Positions 1-7,881 of a DNA stretch of 64,000 nt are shown here, piece after piece. A program made the position numbers and the translations under genes. The notes beneath the pieces were generated by a model. It made no database searches and had not been told where the DNA came from. It saw nothing but the letters and a program-made list of their open reading frames with translations. Source of the DNA: AP-15 sp963732095 (GTDB taxonomy: Bacteria > Pseudomonadota > Alphaproteobacteria > ATCC43930 > CGMCC-115725); the NCBI GenBank assembly GCA_963732095.1, contig CAVSZA010000024.1, positions 124,001 to 188,000 of the forward strand, given 5' to 3'. Position 1 is the stretch's first letter. Every line of letters begins with the position of its first letter.

Positions 1-793
1 CCGCTGGCACCAGCACCGGCAAGGGTCCAAGCTGGGCGATGCATAGCATGAACATCACCGCGGTCAGCACCGCAGCGAATGGCACGCCGACCAAAGCCAG
101 ACCAAGGCCGCCGAGCACCGATTGTCCGACCGCAGTCACCACCACGCCGAGAGCAACGCTGCGGATAGCTTGACCTGCCAGGAGGACCGATTGTTCACCC
201 CGCTCGCCGGCGAGACGACGACCGAAGCGACGGACGAGACTGGCGGCGTGCTCGCCGCTTCCATAGAGGATCACGGCGATAATGACGGTCAGGACGAACT
301 GTACGAACAGGACCCCAAAGCCGCCCAATGCGCTGACGAACCACGCCGCCGCGCCGCCCGCGTAAGGGGCCGCCTTGGCGACGAATGGCTCGATGCCGCT
401 GACCGCGGCGTTTGCCCAAGCCGAGGCGGCATACGTTCCAAAGAACGGCAGACCGGCCAGCCAATGTGGGGGCGGCGGTAGCTGAAAAGATGCCAAAGAG
501 GCTGCCCAACCGGCAATGCGGTCGAAATGCTGTGTGATCGTTGCAATCGCCAGCCAGAACGGCAGCACAAAGATCACCAGCAGTGCGATGGTCATCACCG
601 CAACCGCCAGCCCACGCTTGTGCCAGAGCCGCAGCTGGACGTACACCATGATGGGCCAGGTCGCGACAACCAGCGTCGTCGCCCAGATGATCGCCGGCAG
701 AAAAGGCCACAATATCCAGAACGAGGCGCCGATCAGCCCGCCGACGAAGAGGACCGCGAGAGTGGTACGTGTAAGCTCGGAAGGCGCTTCCAT
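1..793 (-). CDS. AI-2E family transporter (PerM/YdiK-like), C-terminus cut by window edge
   Basis: Reading the minus strand from the ATG at 793 gives an open frame of about 264 residues running off the window start. The N-terminus (MEAPSELTRTTLAVLFVGGL) begins a string of hydrophobic segments: two helices in the first 85 residues, a soluble stretch of about 65 residues (around HFDRIAGWAASLASF), then further helices including VLFVQFVLTVIIAVILYGSG and a conserved-looking VLGGLGLALVGVPFAAVLTA. This arrangement is that of the AI-2E transporter superfamily, inner-membrane permeases that despite the name mostly export unknown substrates. The last membrane helices lie outside the window. Family confident; substrate unknown. 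Confidence 0.8.
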   Translation of the reverse strand, partial: MEAPSELTRTTLAVLFVGGLIGASFWILWPFLPAIIWATTLVVATWPIMVYVQLRLWHKRGLAVAVMTIALLVIFVLPFWLAIATITQHFDRIAGWAASLASFQLPPPPHWLAGLPFFGTYAASAWANAAVSGIEPFVAKAAPYAGGAAAWFVSALGGFGVLFVQFVLTVIIAVILYGSGEHAASLVRRFGRRLAGERGEQSVLLAGQAIRSVALGVVVTAVGQSVLGGLGLALVGVPFAAVLTAVMFMLCIAQLGPLPVLVPA

Positions 794-843
794 GCCCGGT
801 CGGCCGGCGTCCCCTCGGGCGCAGTCAGATCAGCTGCGCACAA

Positions 844-990
844 TCAGCTGCAGGGATGCCGGTCAGGATCGCGGAAGACCTGCCCCACGTCTTCCCGGTA
901 TACGGTCATCCCGAGTATTTCAGCGTAGAACTTCTTCGAACGCCCGACATCAACATCAACGACTTGGTCCACCCCATTCGCCTCGGTCAT
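844..990 (-). pseudogene. VOC (glyoxalase/dioxygenase superfamily) remnant
   Basis: A 48-codon minus-strand frame starting at the ATG at 990 reads like the first beta-alpha-beta unit of a VOC protein (NGVDQVVDVDVGRSKKFYAE, then ILGMTVYRE) and stops after VFRDPDRHP. A complete VOC domain needs about 120 residues. The final FRDPD..H resembles the motif that normally sits near the C-terminal end of VOC domains, so the piece may be the two ends joined by an internal deletion. It lies between the AI-2E gene and tRNA-Thr. Family by motif; loss of function is inferred from length. Confidence 0.5.
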
Positions 991-1272
991 TCGTCGCCCC
1001 TGGGTTTGTCGTCGCCTAGAGAGTCCGGTACAGCGGATCGGTCACGGCGAACCGGCCCAGCCGGCCCACTGTCTTTCGGCGGCGTCCGCAATACCGATCA
1101 AAGCTGCTGCAGACAACCAATTGCCCTTGAGATGCGAAGCGGAAGCCCGCAAGTGGAGTTGCCAGATCACCCCGATGCCCTGACGTGCGAGCAGCCGCCC
1201 CGCGATGGTTTCAACCACTGTCGGCTGTTTCATTCGGCGGCCCACCTTCTGATGCGCTTTCTTTGGACCAGA

Positions 1273-1347
1273 TGGTGCCCCGAGTCGGATTTGAACCAAC
1301 GACCTACCGCTTACGAAGCGGGTGCTCTACCGCTGAGCTACCGGGGC
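1273..1347 (-). tRNA. tRNA-Thr (anticodon CGT)
   Basis: The minus strand folds as a cloverleaf. The acceptor arm GCCCCGG pairs with CCGGGGC-type sequence at the 3' end, the D-arm is GCTCAGCGGTAGAGC, the anticodon stem CCCGC/GCGGG closes the loop TTCGTAA, and the T-arm contains GGTTCAAATCC. Loop positions 34-36 are CGT, which reads ACG (Thr). The 3' CCA is encoded. Confidence 0.95.
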
Positions 1348-1352
1348 AGCGA

Positions 1353-1379
1353 CCGGTAGGCGACCGCGGCGCCTACCGG
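1353..1379. repeat. perfect 10-bp inverted repeat just upstream of tRNA-Thr
   Basis: CCGGTAGGCG at 1353-1362 is the exact reverse complement of 1370-1379, around a 7-base loop. It begins six bases upstream of the tRNA 5' end. No T-run follows on either strand, so it is not a clear intrinsic terminator; it could be a protein site or a leader hairpin. Confidence 0.6.
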
Positions 1380-1513
1380 AACGAGCTTTTAGCGTCTAAT
1401 CCCGCCGTCGCCAAGCCAATTCGCGAACATTAACTGCTGGTCAAGGTCCTAGGCCCAGTTTGCGGGTGGGCTTGCGATCCGCTGTCGCGGCTCGGAGGCA
1501 TCGGGAGAAGGCA

Positions 1514-1768
1514 GTGAGCGAAACCAGTACGGATTCCCCACAAAACACGACCGAAATCGAAATTCTCGAGGCGAAGGAAAGATGGAGCGAATATCGGCTG
1601 GCTGACGGTACCACCTTGCGATTGAGGCCGGTGATGATTGCGGTCTTCCGCGCCGACGGGCAGTACACCCCGGATGGCGATCCGGTTTATGATATGAAAT
1701 CGACGCTTATTACGGACGTGAGGGGACCCCCGGCGGCCAAACCAGGCCAATCAAATGAAATCCGGTGA
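1514..1768 (+). CDS. hypothetical protein
   Basis: A GTG at 1514 preceded by GGAGAAG gives an 84-residue soluble protein. The core (EIEILEAKERWSEYRLADGT, then LRLRPVMIAVFRADGQYTPD) is rich in beta-strand-type sequence and looks like a conserved small domain; no catalytic motif is visible. An in-frame upstream start at 1460 would add 18 residues of atypical composition. The stop overlaps the next start by 14 bases, suggesting coupled translation. I do not recognise the family. Confidence 0.5.
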   Translation: MSETSTDSPQNTTEIEILEAKERWSEYRLADGTTLRLRPVMIAVFRADGQYTPDGDPVYDMKSTLITDVRGPPAAKPGQSNEIR

Positions 1769-2357
1769 CATCCTCCATGTGGTTTGGCGGACGCCGGCAC
1801 TGGTTGTCCGCTCCGGATCGCCTTCCGGGATTGGTGCGTCCCTAATCCGCACAGGCAAGCCAGATGTTCTGACAGTCGCAGGCCCGGCTCCGACCATCGC
1901 CGCCAGCTCCAACTTGCTTTGCCCCTCGCAGCACAGCAATCGTGCCCAGCCCCGTCAGCGGGTCGCCAACGGATCTTCCGCCTTCATGGCCCCGATGCCG
2001 ACGGGGACGTTTTCCGAACGACCGAACGCCGGTCTTCCCCAGTCAAAACCAGCACCCAAAGCCACCAAAATCGAGAGAATCGAATTGGCGATCAACTCTG
2101 TCCAAGGGTACGATCTTATCAAGCCGATACCCGTGCTAATCGAATCTCTGGGCGACAAGGTGTTTGTCGCGGAAGCGCCTGACTTAAATCTTTCAACAAC
2201 AGGAAACAGCGTAGGCGCCGCATTCCTTCTGTTGAAAGAACAGATTATCACCACCTATGAGGGCGATCGTAGCAAGAAAGGACCCGACCCGCAGCGCACG
2301 CAGCAGCTTGCAGCATTGGAACAGTATATCGGCAAGCCGCGACGGCATTGGTTTTAG
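1755..2357 (+). CDS. hypothetical protein with conserved-looking C-terminal domain
   Basis: The frame encodes 200 residues. The first ~100 are low-complexity and Pro/Ser-rich, whereas residues ~104-200 (IERIELAINSVQGYDLIKPI ... FLLLKEQIITTYEGDRS) look like a real folded domain with an acidic/hydrophobic alternation reminiscent of small antitoxin-like or HicB-like domains, though I cannot assign it. The true start may be internal, for example one of the ATGs near 1986. It overlaps the previous gene and converges on hemY 22 bases away. Confidence 0.4.
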   Translation: MKSGDILHVVWRTPALVVRSGSPSGIGASLIRTGKPDVLTVAGPAPTIAASSNLLCPSQHSNRAQPRQRVANGSSAFMAPMPTGTFSERPNAGLPQSKPAPKATKIERIELAINSVQGYDLIKPIPVLIESLGDKVFVAEAPDLNLSTTGNSVGAAFLLLKEQIITTYEGDRSKKGPDPQRTQQLAALEQYIGKPRRHWF

Positions 2358-2379
2358 ACTAGAAAAAATGCGTGCGGTC

Positions 2380-3840
2380 TCAGCCGCTTGCCGAGTGCCC
2401 GGCTGGCAACTCCTGTTCTCCGGCACTCGGCGATTTTGCCAAAATCGGGAGAGTACTGCCGGCAGCGGCCCAGGCGGGTGTCCGCCACGCCAGCGCGTCA
2501 AAACTGCCGCAATGCGGACAGAGCGATCGCCATTCGAGGCTTTCCCCGCCACAAGTGGCGCAGACATAGCGCGGGTCGGGCATCGCGGTGACGGCGCGGT
2601 CGAGCCATTCGCGCGAGCCCGAGCCAACTCCATGTTCCGCTTCCTCGAGACGCGCCATCATCAGGCACAAACGTGGCGTCGGGCCCGTCAGGCTGGCGTT
2701 TTCGTCAGGGTCGGGCCTAGCGCGGAAGGGAGCGGGGTTTGGCAATCTGGCGATAAGGGGTGGCGAGGGCGCGCTCAGGGCCTGTTCGAGGTAGCGGCGC
2801 GCCTCGCCCCATAGCTGCGCGTCGAGCGCCGCTTCCGCCACGGCGAGATGGGTTTCCCGCGCATCGGGGTTCTGCGCCGCGAGCCGCTCGAAGCTCTTCA
2901 GCCTCTCGAGAGGCGGCGCCCCATCGTGGATCGCGCCGTAGACCTGAGCGAGATCCGGATGGGGGATTGTCCGCCAAGCGCGCTCGATGGCCTTTGCCGC
3001 AGGTCCGGTACGATGATCCTGGAGCAGCACTCGGGCGCGATGGGCTGCCGGAACGGCAAGATCCGGCGTCAACGCCTGGGCCTGGGCCGCCAAATTTCGC
3101 CCGCGGGCCAAGTCGCCGCTGGCCAGTGCGGCAAGGCTGAGCTCGTAAAGGATCACACCGCGGTGATGCCGGGCGCGCTCGCGCGGGATGATCCTTCGCT
3201 TGACCGCTTGCGCCAGCGTCTCGAGGGCTGGGTCCCATCGCCCTTCGCGTGCTTCGAGCCAGAACAGGCTTTCGACGACCCAGGTAGTATCCGGACGCAA
3301 AGTGGCGGCGCGCTCAGTCAGGCGCAGCGCCGTGCCTTGGTCTCCGCCACGCAATGCTTGGTTAAGGAGACCGCGAAGTCCGAGAAATTCCATTTCGGGG
3401 CGGTCGAGCATGGCCGTAAAGAATTTTTTGGCCGCCGTCTCGTCGCCCCCGAGCTGGGCCGCCTGGGCTGACAGGAGCAAGGTCAATGGCGGGTCGGCGA
3501 GCAGCGCATCGGCCCTGCGAGCGCAACGTTGGGCCTCCTGCGGATCACCCGCTGCAACCGCAACCATGCCCCGGGTCAGCGCACGGTAGCCGGCGCGCCG
3601 GCGACGCTCACGCCGATGCCGCAGAAATGCGCGCGGGCTGCCGAGGATCAAAGACACGAGCCTTAAGAGCAGAGCAATCGCCACGCCAGCGAGCACCGCC
3701 GCGGCGGCAAGGACGCCGAGCGAGGTCTCTACCTGCCAGCCCTGCCACACTATCTCAACCTGCCCCGGATGATCGGCGACAAAAATCGCCGCGGTAATCA
3801 ACCCTGCGACGACGAGAAGGCCGAGAAGGCCGCGGATCAC
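2380..3840 (-). CDS. hemY: HemY-family membrane protein with TPRs and C-terminal zinc ribbon
   Basis: A protein of 486 residues. Two membrane helices open the protein (residues ~1-20 and ~40-65), the signature of the HemY N-terminal domain, followed by an Arg-rich cytoplasmic-facing stretch (RHRRERRRRAGYRAL) and a helical TPR-like region. Near the C-terminus CATCGG and CPHCG form a four-cysteine zinc-ribbon-like motif. Despite its name this alphaproteobacterial family is not protoporphyrinogen oxidase; it sits with porphyrin genes and is thought to act at the membrane. The ATG overlaps the stop of the mitofilin-like gene (ATGA), so the order hemD - mitofilin - hemY is one operon. Confidence 0.85.
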   Translation of the reverse strand: MIRGLLGLLVVAGLITAAIFVADHPGQVEIVWQGWQVETSLGVLAAAAVLAGVAIALLLRLVSLILGSPRAFLRHRRERRRRAGYRALTRGMVAVAAGDPQEAQRCARRADALLADPPLTLLLSAQAAQLGGDETAAKKFFTAMLDRPEMEFLGLRGLLNQALRGGDQGTALRLTERAATLRPDTTWVVESLFWLEAREGRWDPALETLAQAVKRRIIPRERARHHRGVILYELSLAALASGDLARGRNLAAQAQALTPDLAVPAAHRARVLLQDHRTGPAAKAIERAWRTIPHPDLAQVYGAIHDGAPPLERLKSFERLAAQNPDARETHLAVAEAALDAQLWGEARRYLEQALSAPSPPLIARLPNPAPFRARPDPDENASLTGPTPRLCLMMARLEEAEHGVGSGSREWLDRAVTAMPDPRYVCATCGGESLEWRSLCPHCGSFDALAWRTPAWAAAGSTLPILAKSPSAGEQELPAGHSASG

Positions 3841-5124
3841 GATCGTGTTCTCGCCTTCTGTGGCGCGTCCGGACCGTTGGCTGGGGGAGCACCCGGAGCC
3901 GTCGCGGGGCTGCCCAGGCGCTCGGTTAGCAACTCCTGAAGGTGGTCGAGCGCCGTTTCCGCCGCGAGCCGTTCACGCGCCATCAGCAGCCAAGGGCGCG
4001 CCGCCTCGGCGTCCGCCCCGGTCAGCGGCTCGAGCGCCGCCACCGCGCCCGCCAGATCGCCGCGGGCAAGAGCGGTTTGGGCACCGGCGACCACCCCGTT
4101 GGACCCCCCGCCGGATCCGGTGTGCGATGGACCATCGATGCGGCGGATCGTCACTAAGCCACGCAGCCGGGCGAGGGTCTGCTCGCGCCAATCTGATTTG
4201 GCGGCAGGTTCGCTCGCCACCGCCATCCGCCCGGCCAGCTCGGCCAAGCCTTTCACCAGAACGGCCCGGCTTGCCACTCCGTTTCGAGCGGGTTCGGCGA
4301 GCGGCTGGGCAGCGGCGGCGAGGTCGGAACCTCGCGCGAGCCTCATGAAAGCATCGAACTCGGTCGTAAACGGCCGCGCCTGCTCGATCGCCTCGCGAAT
4401 TTGTCCCAGCAGCAGCGCCAACATTCCGTCGGCTTGAAGCTCGGCTGTGTTTTGCGACTGTACCTCGCGCTCCAGCGCCGCCACTCGGTTCGCGAGTTCG
4501 CCTTCGACGTTGCCGATGCGGGAGAGCTCGTGCTGCATATCCTGGGATGCGGCGGTGTCGCTCGCCATGCGCGAGGCGGATTGGGTTTCGATCGCAGCGA
4601 GCCGTTGATCGAGTTGCTGCAGTCCGGCCCGGATCGGACCGAGGTCGGGTTTGCCGGCGGCCTCGAGTTGATCGACGCGGCGCGCGAGCGCGCCTAGGGC
4701 CGAATTGATCGCATCGGTATCGGCGCTCGGGGGCGTCGGGCGCTTCTCTGTTGCGGCCAGCCGCGAGTTCGAGCTGGTCGACACGGTGCGACAATGCGCT
4801 GATCGCCGATTGGACGGCATCGATTCCCGTGCTGGGTACGGCGGGACGCGCTTCGACCGCCGCCAGCCGGGCAGAAAGCGCCGCGTAATCGTCGCGGTTC
4901 TCGCCCCACGGGAGCAGCGGCTCGATCTGCGGCGCCCAAAAAGGCGACACGGCAACGCCAGCAAGAATCAGGATCAGCAAACCCGCCAGCCACAACGCCG
5001 ATCGAGGAAATCCCTTGGGAGATCCGCTGGGTGGCCTGGCCGGCTCGACCGCCGGGGTCGAGACCGGTTCCGCCGGCGTCGCGAAGCCTTCTGCCGGGCC
5101 CTCTTCGCTCTCCCGTTCTGACAT
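3837..5124 (-). pseudogene. mitofilin-like (COG4223) protein, single frameshift
   Basis: The gene begins at the ATG at 5124 (MSERESEEGPAEG...), has a Pro-rich acidic N-terminus, one membrane helix (ALWLAGLLILILAGVAVSPF) and then coiled coil. Around 4755-4765 the frame breaks: the upstream frame reads HRVDQLELAAG and then becomes Arg/Pro nonsense, while the next frame resumes with LAATEKRPTPPSADTDAINS and continues as coiled coil plus a helical C-terminus to 3837. One indel restores about 429 codons. The family is the bacterial relative of mitochondrial MIC60, found between hemD and hemY in alphaproteobacteria and linked to membrane shaping. Sequencing error is a live alternative to true inactivation. 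Confidence 0.75.
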
Positions 5125-5131
5125 CGTACCG

Positions 5132-5884
5132 TTATTCCTGGTCAGTCCCGCGCCGTCGACCGAGCACTTGGTCGAGCGCATCGAGTAAGGCCGGCTGATT
5201 AGGGCGCTCGGCTATGCGCCTGTCATGCCATGGCAGCCCGGCGAGGGCAGCATCGGCAGCCCTGCTGATCGATAGCGCGACAACCTTTGCACAGCACTCA
5301 GTAACCCCCCCGACATCGGCCAGCCTAGCAAAAATCGCCGCAGTACGGGGAGAGAAAAACAGCGCGAAGGCAACCTCGCCTGCGCGCAGGCTGTCGACTG
5401 CCTCCGGGTTCAACGCCGTTGCCGCCCGGGCCTCGTAGAGAACACGTCTCTCGACGGTAAATCGCTGCGCGCGCAACAAGCCGACAAGATCGCCGGCAAC
5501 GACATTTCCGGCCACGTGAAGCAGCGGGCCGTTTTCGGGGCGAAACCGGGCCGTCGCCAAGCGGGCGAGATCTCCGACGTCGCCCCCGGCGCTCTCGACA
5601 CGGTCGAAACCTTCGGCGCGCGCACGCGCGGCCGTCGCGTCACCGACCGCCAACAGCGGCACTCGGCGCTCGCCGCTCGCCCGCGCCAGGGCTCGAACAC
5701 CGTTGGCGCTGGTGCACAGGACAGCTTGTACCCCGGCCAGGTTGAGCGCTTCCGGCGCCTGCCAGTGGATCTCCATCAAGGGTTCGACAAGCGCCTCGAT
5801 GGCCCGGATTGCCAGGGCTGCGATCAAGCTCTCCGCATCTTCACGAGGCCGTGTGACAAGCACGCGCAAACTCGGCTTCTCCAT
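5132..5884 (-). CDS. hemD: uroporphyrinogen-III synthase
   Basis: A 250-residue protein that starts MEKPSLRVLVTRPREDAESL and has the usual HemD layout of two alpha/beta domains: VLCTSANGVRALA in the first, a central LLHVAGNVVAGDLVGLLRAQ and ALFFSPRTAAIFARL in the second. HemD cyclises hydroxymethylbilane to uroporphyrinogen III with inversion of ring D, the branch point to haem, sirohaem and B12. The gene ends seven bases before the mitofilin-like start, and hemC is not upstream here because the next gene diverges. Sequence similarity in HemD is low, so the call relies on motif plus hemY context. Confidence 0.85.
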   Translation of the reverse strand: MEKPSLRVLVTRPREDAESLIAALAIRAIEALVEPLMEIHWQAPEALNLAGVQAVLCTSANGVRALARASGERRVPLLAVGDATAARARAEGFDRVESAGGDVGDLARLATARFRPENGPLLHVAGNVVAGDLVGLLRAQRFTVERRVLYEARAATALNPEAVDSLRAGEVAFALFFSPRTAAIFARLADVGGVTECCAKVVALSISRAADAALAGLPWHDRRIAERPNQPALLDALDQVLGRRRGTDQE

Positions 5885-6000
5885 CCAATCCCGCCTACCC
5901 TCGGTAATAGCCGCGCCCTGCCAAGTGATCCATAATGAGGCTCTCGATAGCTGGGATAATAATAGGAATGCGGGAGAGGATGCCGAGCGGAGAGAAGCGG

Positions 6001-6684
6001 GTGAGGGTGTTTCTCGCGATTGCCGTCGTGCTGTTCGCGTCCATGCCCGCGCTGGCGCAGGATGTGGACCCGCAGATGACGGTGCTCCACCTTAGCCAGA
6101 CGGCAGAACGCTCGGTAATCCGCGACCTGTTGCGCATCGAGCTCAGGGTCGAGGAGACCGGGGCGGACGCCCGCTCGGTCCAGGCGGCGATAAATCGACG
6201 GATGGCCGCGGCGCTCGATCGCGCAAAGCAGGTCCAAGGTGTGCGGGTCGAGACTGGCTCCTACAATGTCGGCGAGGAACGCCCGCAAAATGGCCCCACC
6301 CGCTGGCGCGGCAGCCAATCGGTGATTTTGACCGGGAAAGACGTGGATTCGATGCTGAAGCTGGCCGGTGTGCTGCAATCCGATGGTTTGTCGACCTCGT
6401 CTCTTACCTATGATGTCGCGCCCGAGACGGTCCGCGGGGCCGAGGAGGATCTGACCGCCGAGGCCCTCGCCGAACTCGACCATCGTGCCGCCTCGATCGC
6501 CGACCACATGCATCTGGCCGTCGTTCGGTTCCGCGATGTGCGCGTCGGCAATGCCGAAACTGGCGGCAGGCCGGTCCCTCGTTTGGCTGCGATGGCGGTG
6601 GCAGCGCCTGTCGCCGAGCCCGGCGAGGCAACGGTCAGGGTGACGATCGAAGCCGAGCTGCTCCTTGCCCCGCCGCGGCCGTAA
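6001..6684 (+). CDS. secreted SIMPL-domain (DUF541) protein
   Basis: From the GTG at 6001 (preceded by GGAGAGAAG) the product opens with a classical signal peptide, VRVFLAIAVVLFASMPALAQ, followed by a ~200-residue SIMPL domain: an N-terminal strand region (MTVLHLSQTAERSVIRDLLR), the ARSVQAAINRRMAAAL helix and the later SQSVILTGKDVDSMLKLAG segment. Upstream in-frame ATGs at 5935 and 5980 exist but put charged residues before the signal. DUF541 proteins are periplasmic or outer-surface proteins of poorly defined role. It diverges from hemD and lies 12 bases before the ThiE-like gene, probably one transcript. Confidence 0.75.
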   Translation: MRVFLAIAVVLFASMPALAQDVDPQMTVLHLSQTAERSVIRDLLRIELRVEETGADARSVQAAINRRMAAALDRAKQVQGVRVETGSYNVGEERPQNGPTRWRGSQSVILTGKDVDSMLKLAGVLQSDGLSTSSLTYDVAPETVRGAEEDLTAEALAELDHRAASIADHMHLAVVRFRDVRVGNAETGGRPVPRLAAMAVAAPVAEPGEATVRVTIEAELLLAPPRP

Positions 6685-6696
6685 GAGAGAACCTCG

Positions 6697-7320
6697 GTGA
6701 GGCTGCCGGTTCCGCCGCTGCTGGTCATATCGGACCGCCGGCAGGCGGGCCGGCCCCTCGAAGAGCTCGCCGCAGCGGTATTTGCCGGTGGTTGCCGTTG
6801 GTTCAGCCTGCGCGAGAAGGATCTGCCGACAGCACAACGCCGCGCCTTGTTGAGCGCCCTGGTGGTGCTCGGCCGCCGCTGGGGAGCAACCGTCACCGTT
6901 CACGAGGATATCGATGCGGCGGCAATGACCGGTGCGGGCGGGGCGCATCTGCCGAGCGCGGGGAGCCCCGCAGCCGCGCGCGCGAGACTTCCCGGCGGGC
7001 TGATCGGCGCTTCGGCGCATTCCGCTGCGGAAGCCTCGGCGCTGCTCGGTTTCGGCGCCGATTATGTCACTATCAGCCCCGTTTTCCTGAGTACCAGCAA
7101 GCCGGGCTACGGCCCGGCGATCGGTCTCGACGGCCTGGCCGAAATCGTAGCGCGGGTACCGGGCCCGGTTATCGGGCTCGGCGGGATAAATGCTGCGAAC
7201 GCGCCGCTCTGCTTGTCCGCCGGAGCGAGCGGCATCGCGGTCATGGGTGAGGTGATGCGGGCGACGAACCCGCAGGCCGCGGTGGAGGCCGTGCTGGCCG
7301 CAATCTCCGGAACCCAATAA
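6697..7320 (+). CDS. thiamine phosphate synthase-like protein (ThiE/TenI family)
   Basis: 207 residues from a GTG start, with the TIM-barrel motifs of the family: FSLREKDL (pyrophosphate/pyrimidine side), GAHLPSAG, GASAHSAAEA, YVTISPVFLSTSKPGYGPAI and the phosphate loop VIGLGGINAANAPLCLSAGA. ThiE joins the thiazole phosphate and hydroxymethylpyrimidine diphosphate to thiamine phosphate. Here the usual Asn-Asp-Arg after the second strand reads HEDIDAAA, and GVHLGQ reads GAHLPS, so TenI-like or other activity is possible. No other thi gene is near; the neighbour is an unrelated SIMPL protein. Confidence 0.7.
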   Translation: MRLPVPPLLVISDRRQAGRPLEELAAAVFAGGCRWFSLREKDLPTAQRRALLSALVVLGRRWGATVTVHEDIDAAAMTGAGGAHLPSAGSPAAARARLPGGLIGASAHSAAEASALLGFGADYVTISPVFLSTSKPGYGPAIGLDGLAEIVARVPGPVIGLGGINAANAPLCLSAGASGIAVMGEVMRATNPQAAVEAVLAAISGTQ

Positions 7321-7396
7321 ATTTGTGGTTAAAGGGAGTAATTCGTCTTGCCGTCTCGTTATGCTGTTAGTTGACAAGCATTGAGGAGGTAAAGGG

Positions 7397-7600
7397 ATGA
7401 GGAAATTCGTCCTGGCGACGCTCGCCGCCTTGGCAATTGGGACCGCTGCCTTTGCGCAACCGGCGGACGCGGCGTGCGCGTGGAACGGTTTTGCTTGGCA
7501 TTGCTGGCATCCACATGCCTGGTATTGGCGCCACCACCACCCGTGGCATGCCTGGGGCTATCCCCACTGGTGGCATCACCACTACGCGTACTATCGCTGA
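7397..7600 (+). CDS. small secreted His/Trp-rich protein
   Basis: A 67-residue protein with a good ribosome binding site (GAGGAGG) upstream of ATG 7397. Residues 1-25 are a signal peptide (MRKFVLATLAALAIGTAAFA, then QPADAA). The mature ~42 residues are almost entirely His, Trp, Tyr and Pro, with two cysteines (ACAWNGFAWHCWHPHAW...) and HHH clusters. Such composition suggests metal or haem binding in the periplasm, but this is inference. Similar short WHW-rich secreted proteins occur in rhizobial genomes without known function. Confidence 0.6.
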   Translation: MRKFVLATLAALAIGTAAFAQPADAACAWNGFAWHCWHPHAWYWRHHHPWHAWGYPHWWHHHYAYYR

Positions 7601-7662
7601 TGCATGGTGGGAACCCCGCCCTCCTCGACCCGGGGCCAGGGCGGGGATGCCCCAAGCCCACG

Positions 7663-7806
7663 CTGGCTGATTTTGCTGTTTTGCCAAGAAAGTATCAGCC
7701 ACGCACCAGTCCTGTTCCGCAGAATTCCTCGATTCCCCGCGAGTTGGCGCCGATTAGAACAGCGAAGGTTCCGCTGGTCCTGGCTGATCTTCGCTTTTAT
7801 GGGGTG
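7663..7806. repeat. copy A of a dispersed ~145-bp intergenic repeat
   Basis: The segment beginning GGCTGATTTTGCTGTTTTGC aligns, nearly ungapped for the first ~75 bases, with the segment at about 60691-60838, sharing GCTGTTTT, TATCAGC, the GAATTCCT core and the end TTCGC followed by T-rich sequence. Neither copy sits in a recognisable gene. It could be a decayed mobile element, a conserved RNA or a remnant of a small coding family. Confidence 0.45.
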
Positions 7807-7881
7807 CGAAGATCCCCTCGCGCATGGTTAAATCGGTAAGCATTTTAACATAACAGTGCTGGTTTCGCAATAGCTTCTCGC

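Noticed and set aside
5824..7377. A 517-codon minus-strand frame across the SIMPL and ThiE-like genes
   Set aside because: It is Arg/Gly/His-rich antisense sequence; both plus-strand genes have signal peptide or barrel motifs.
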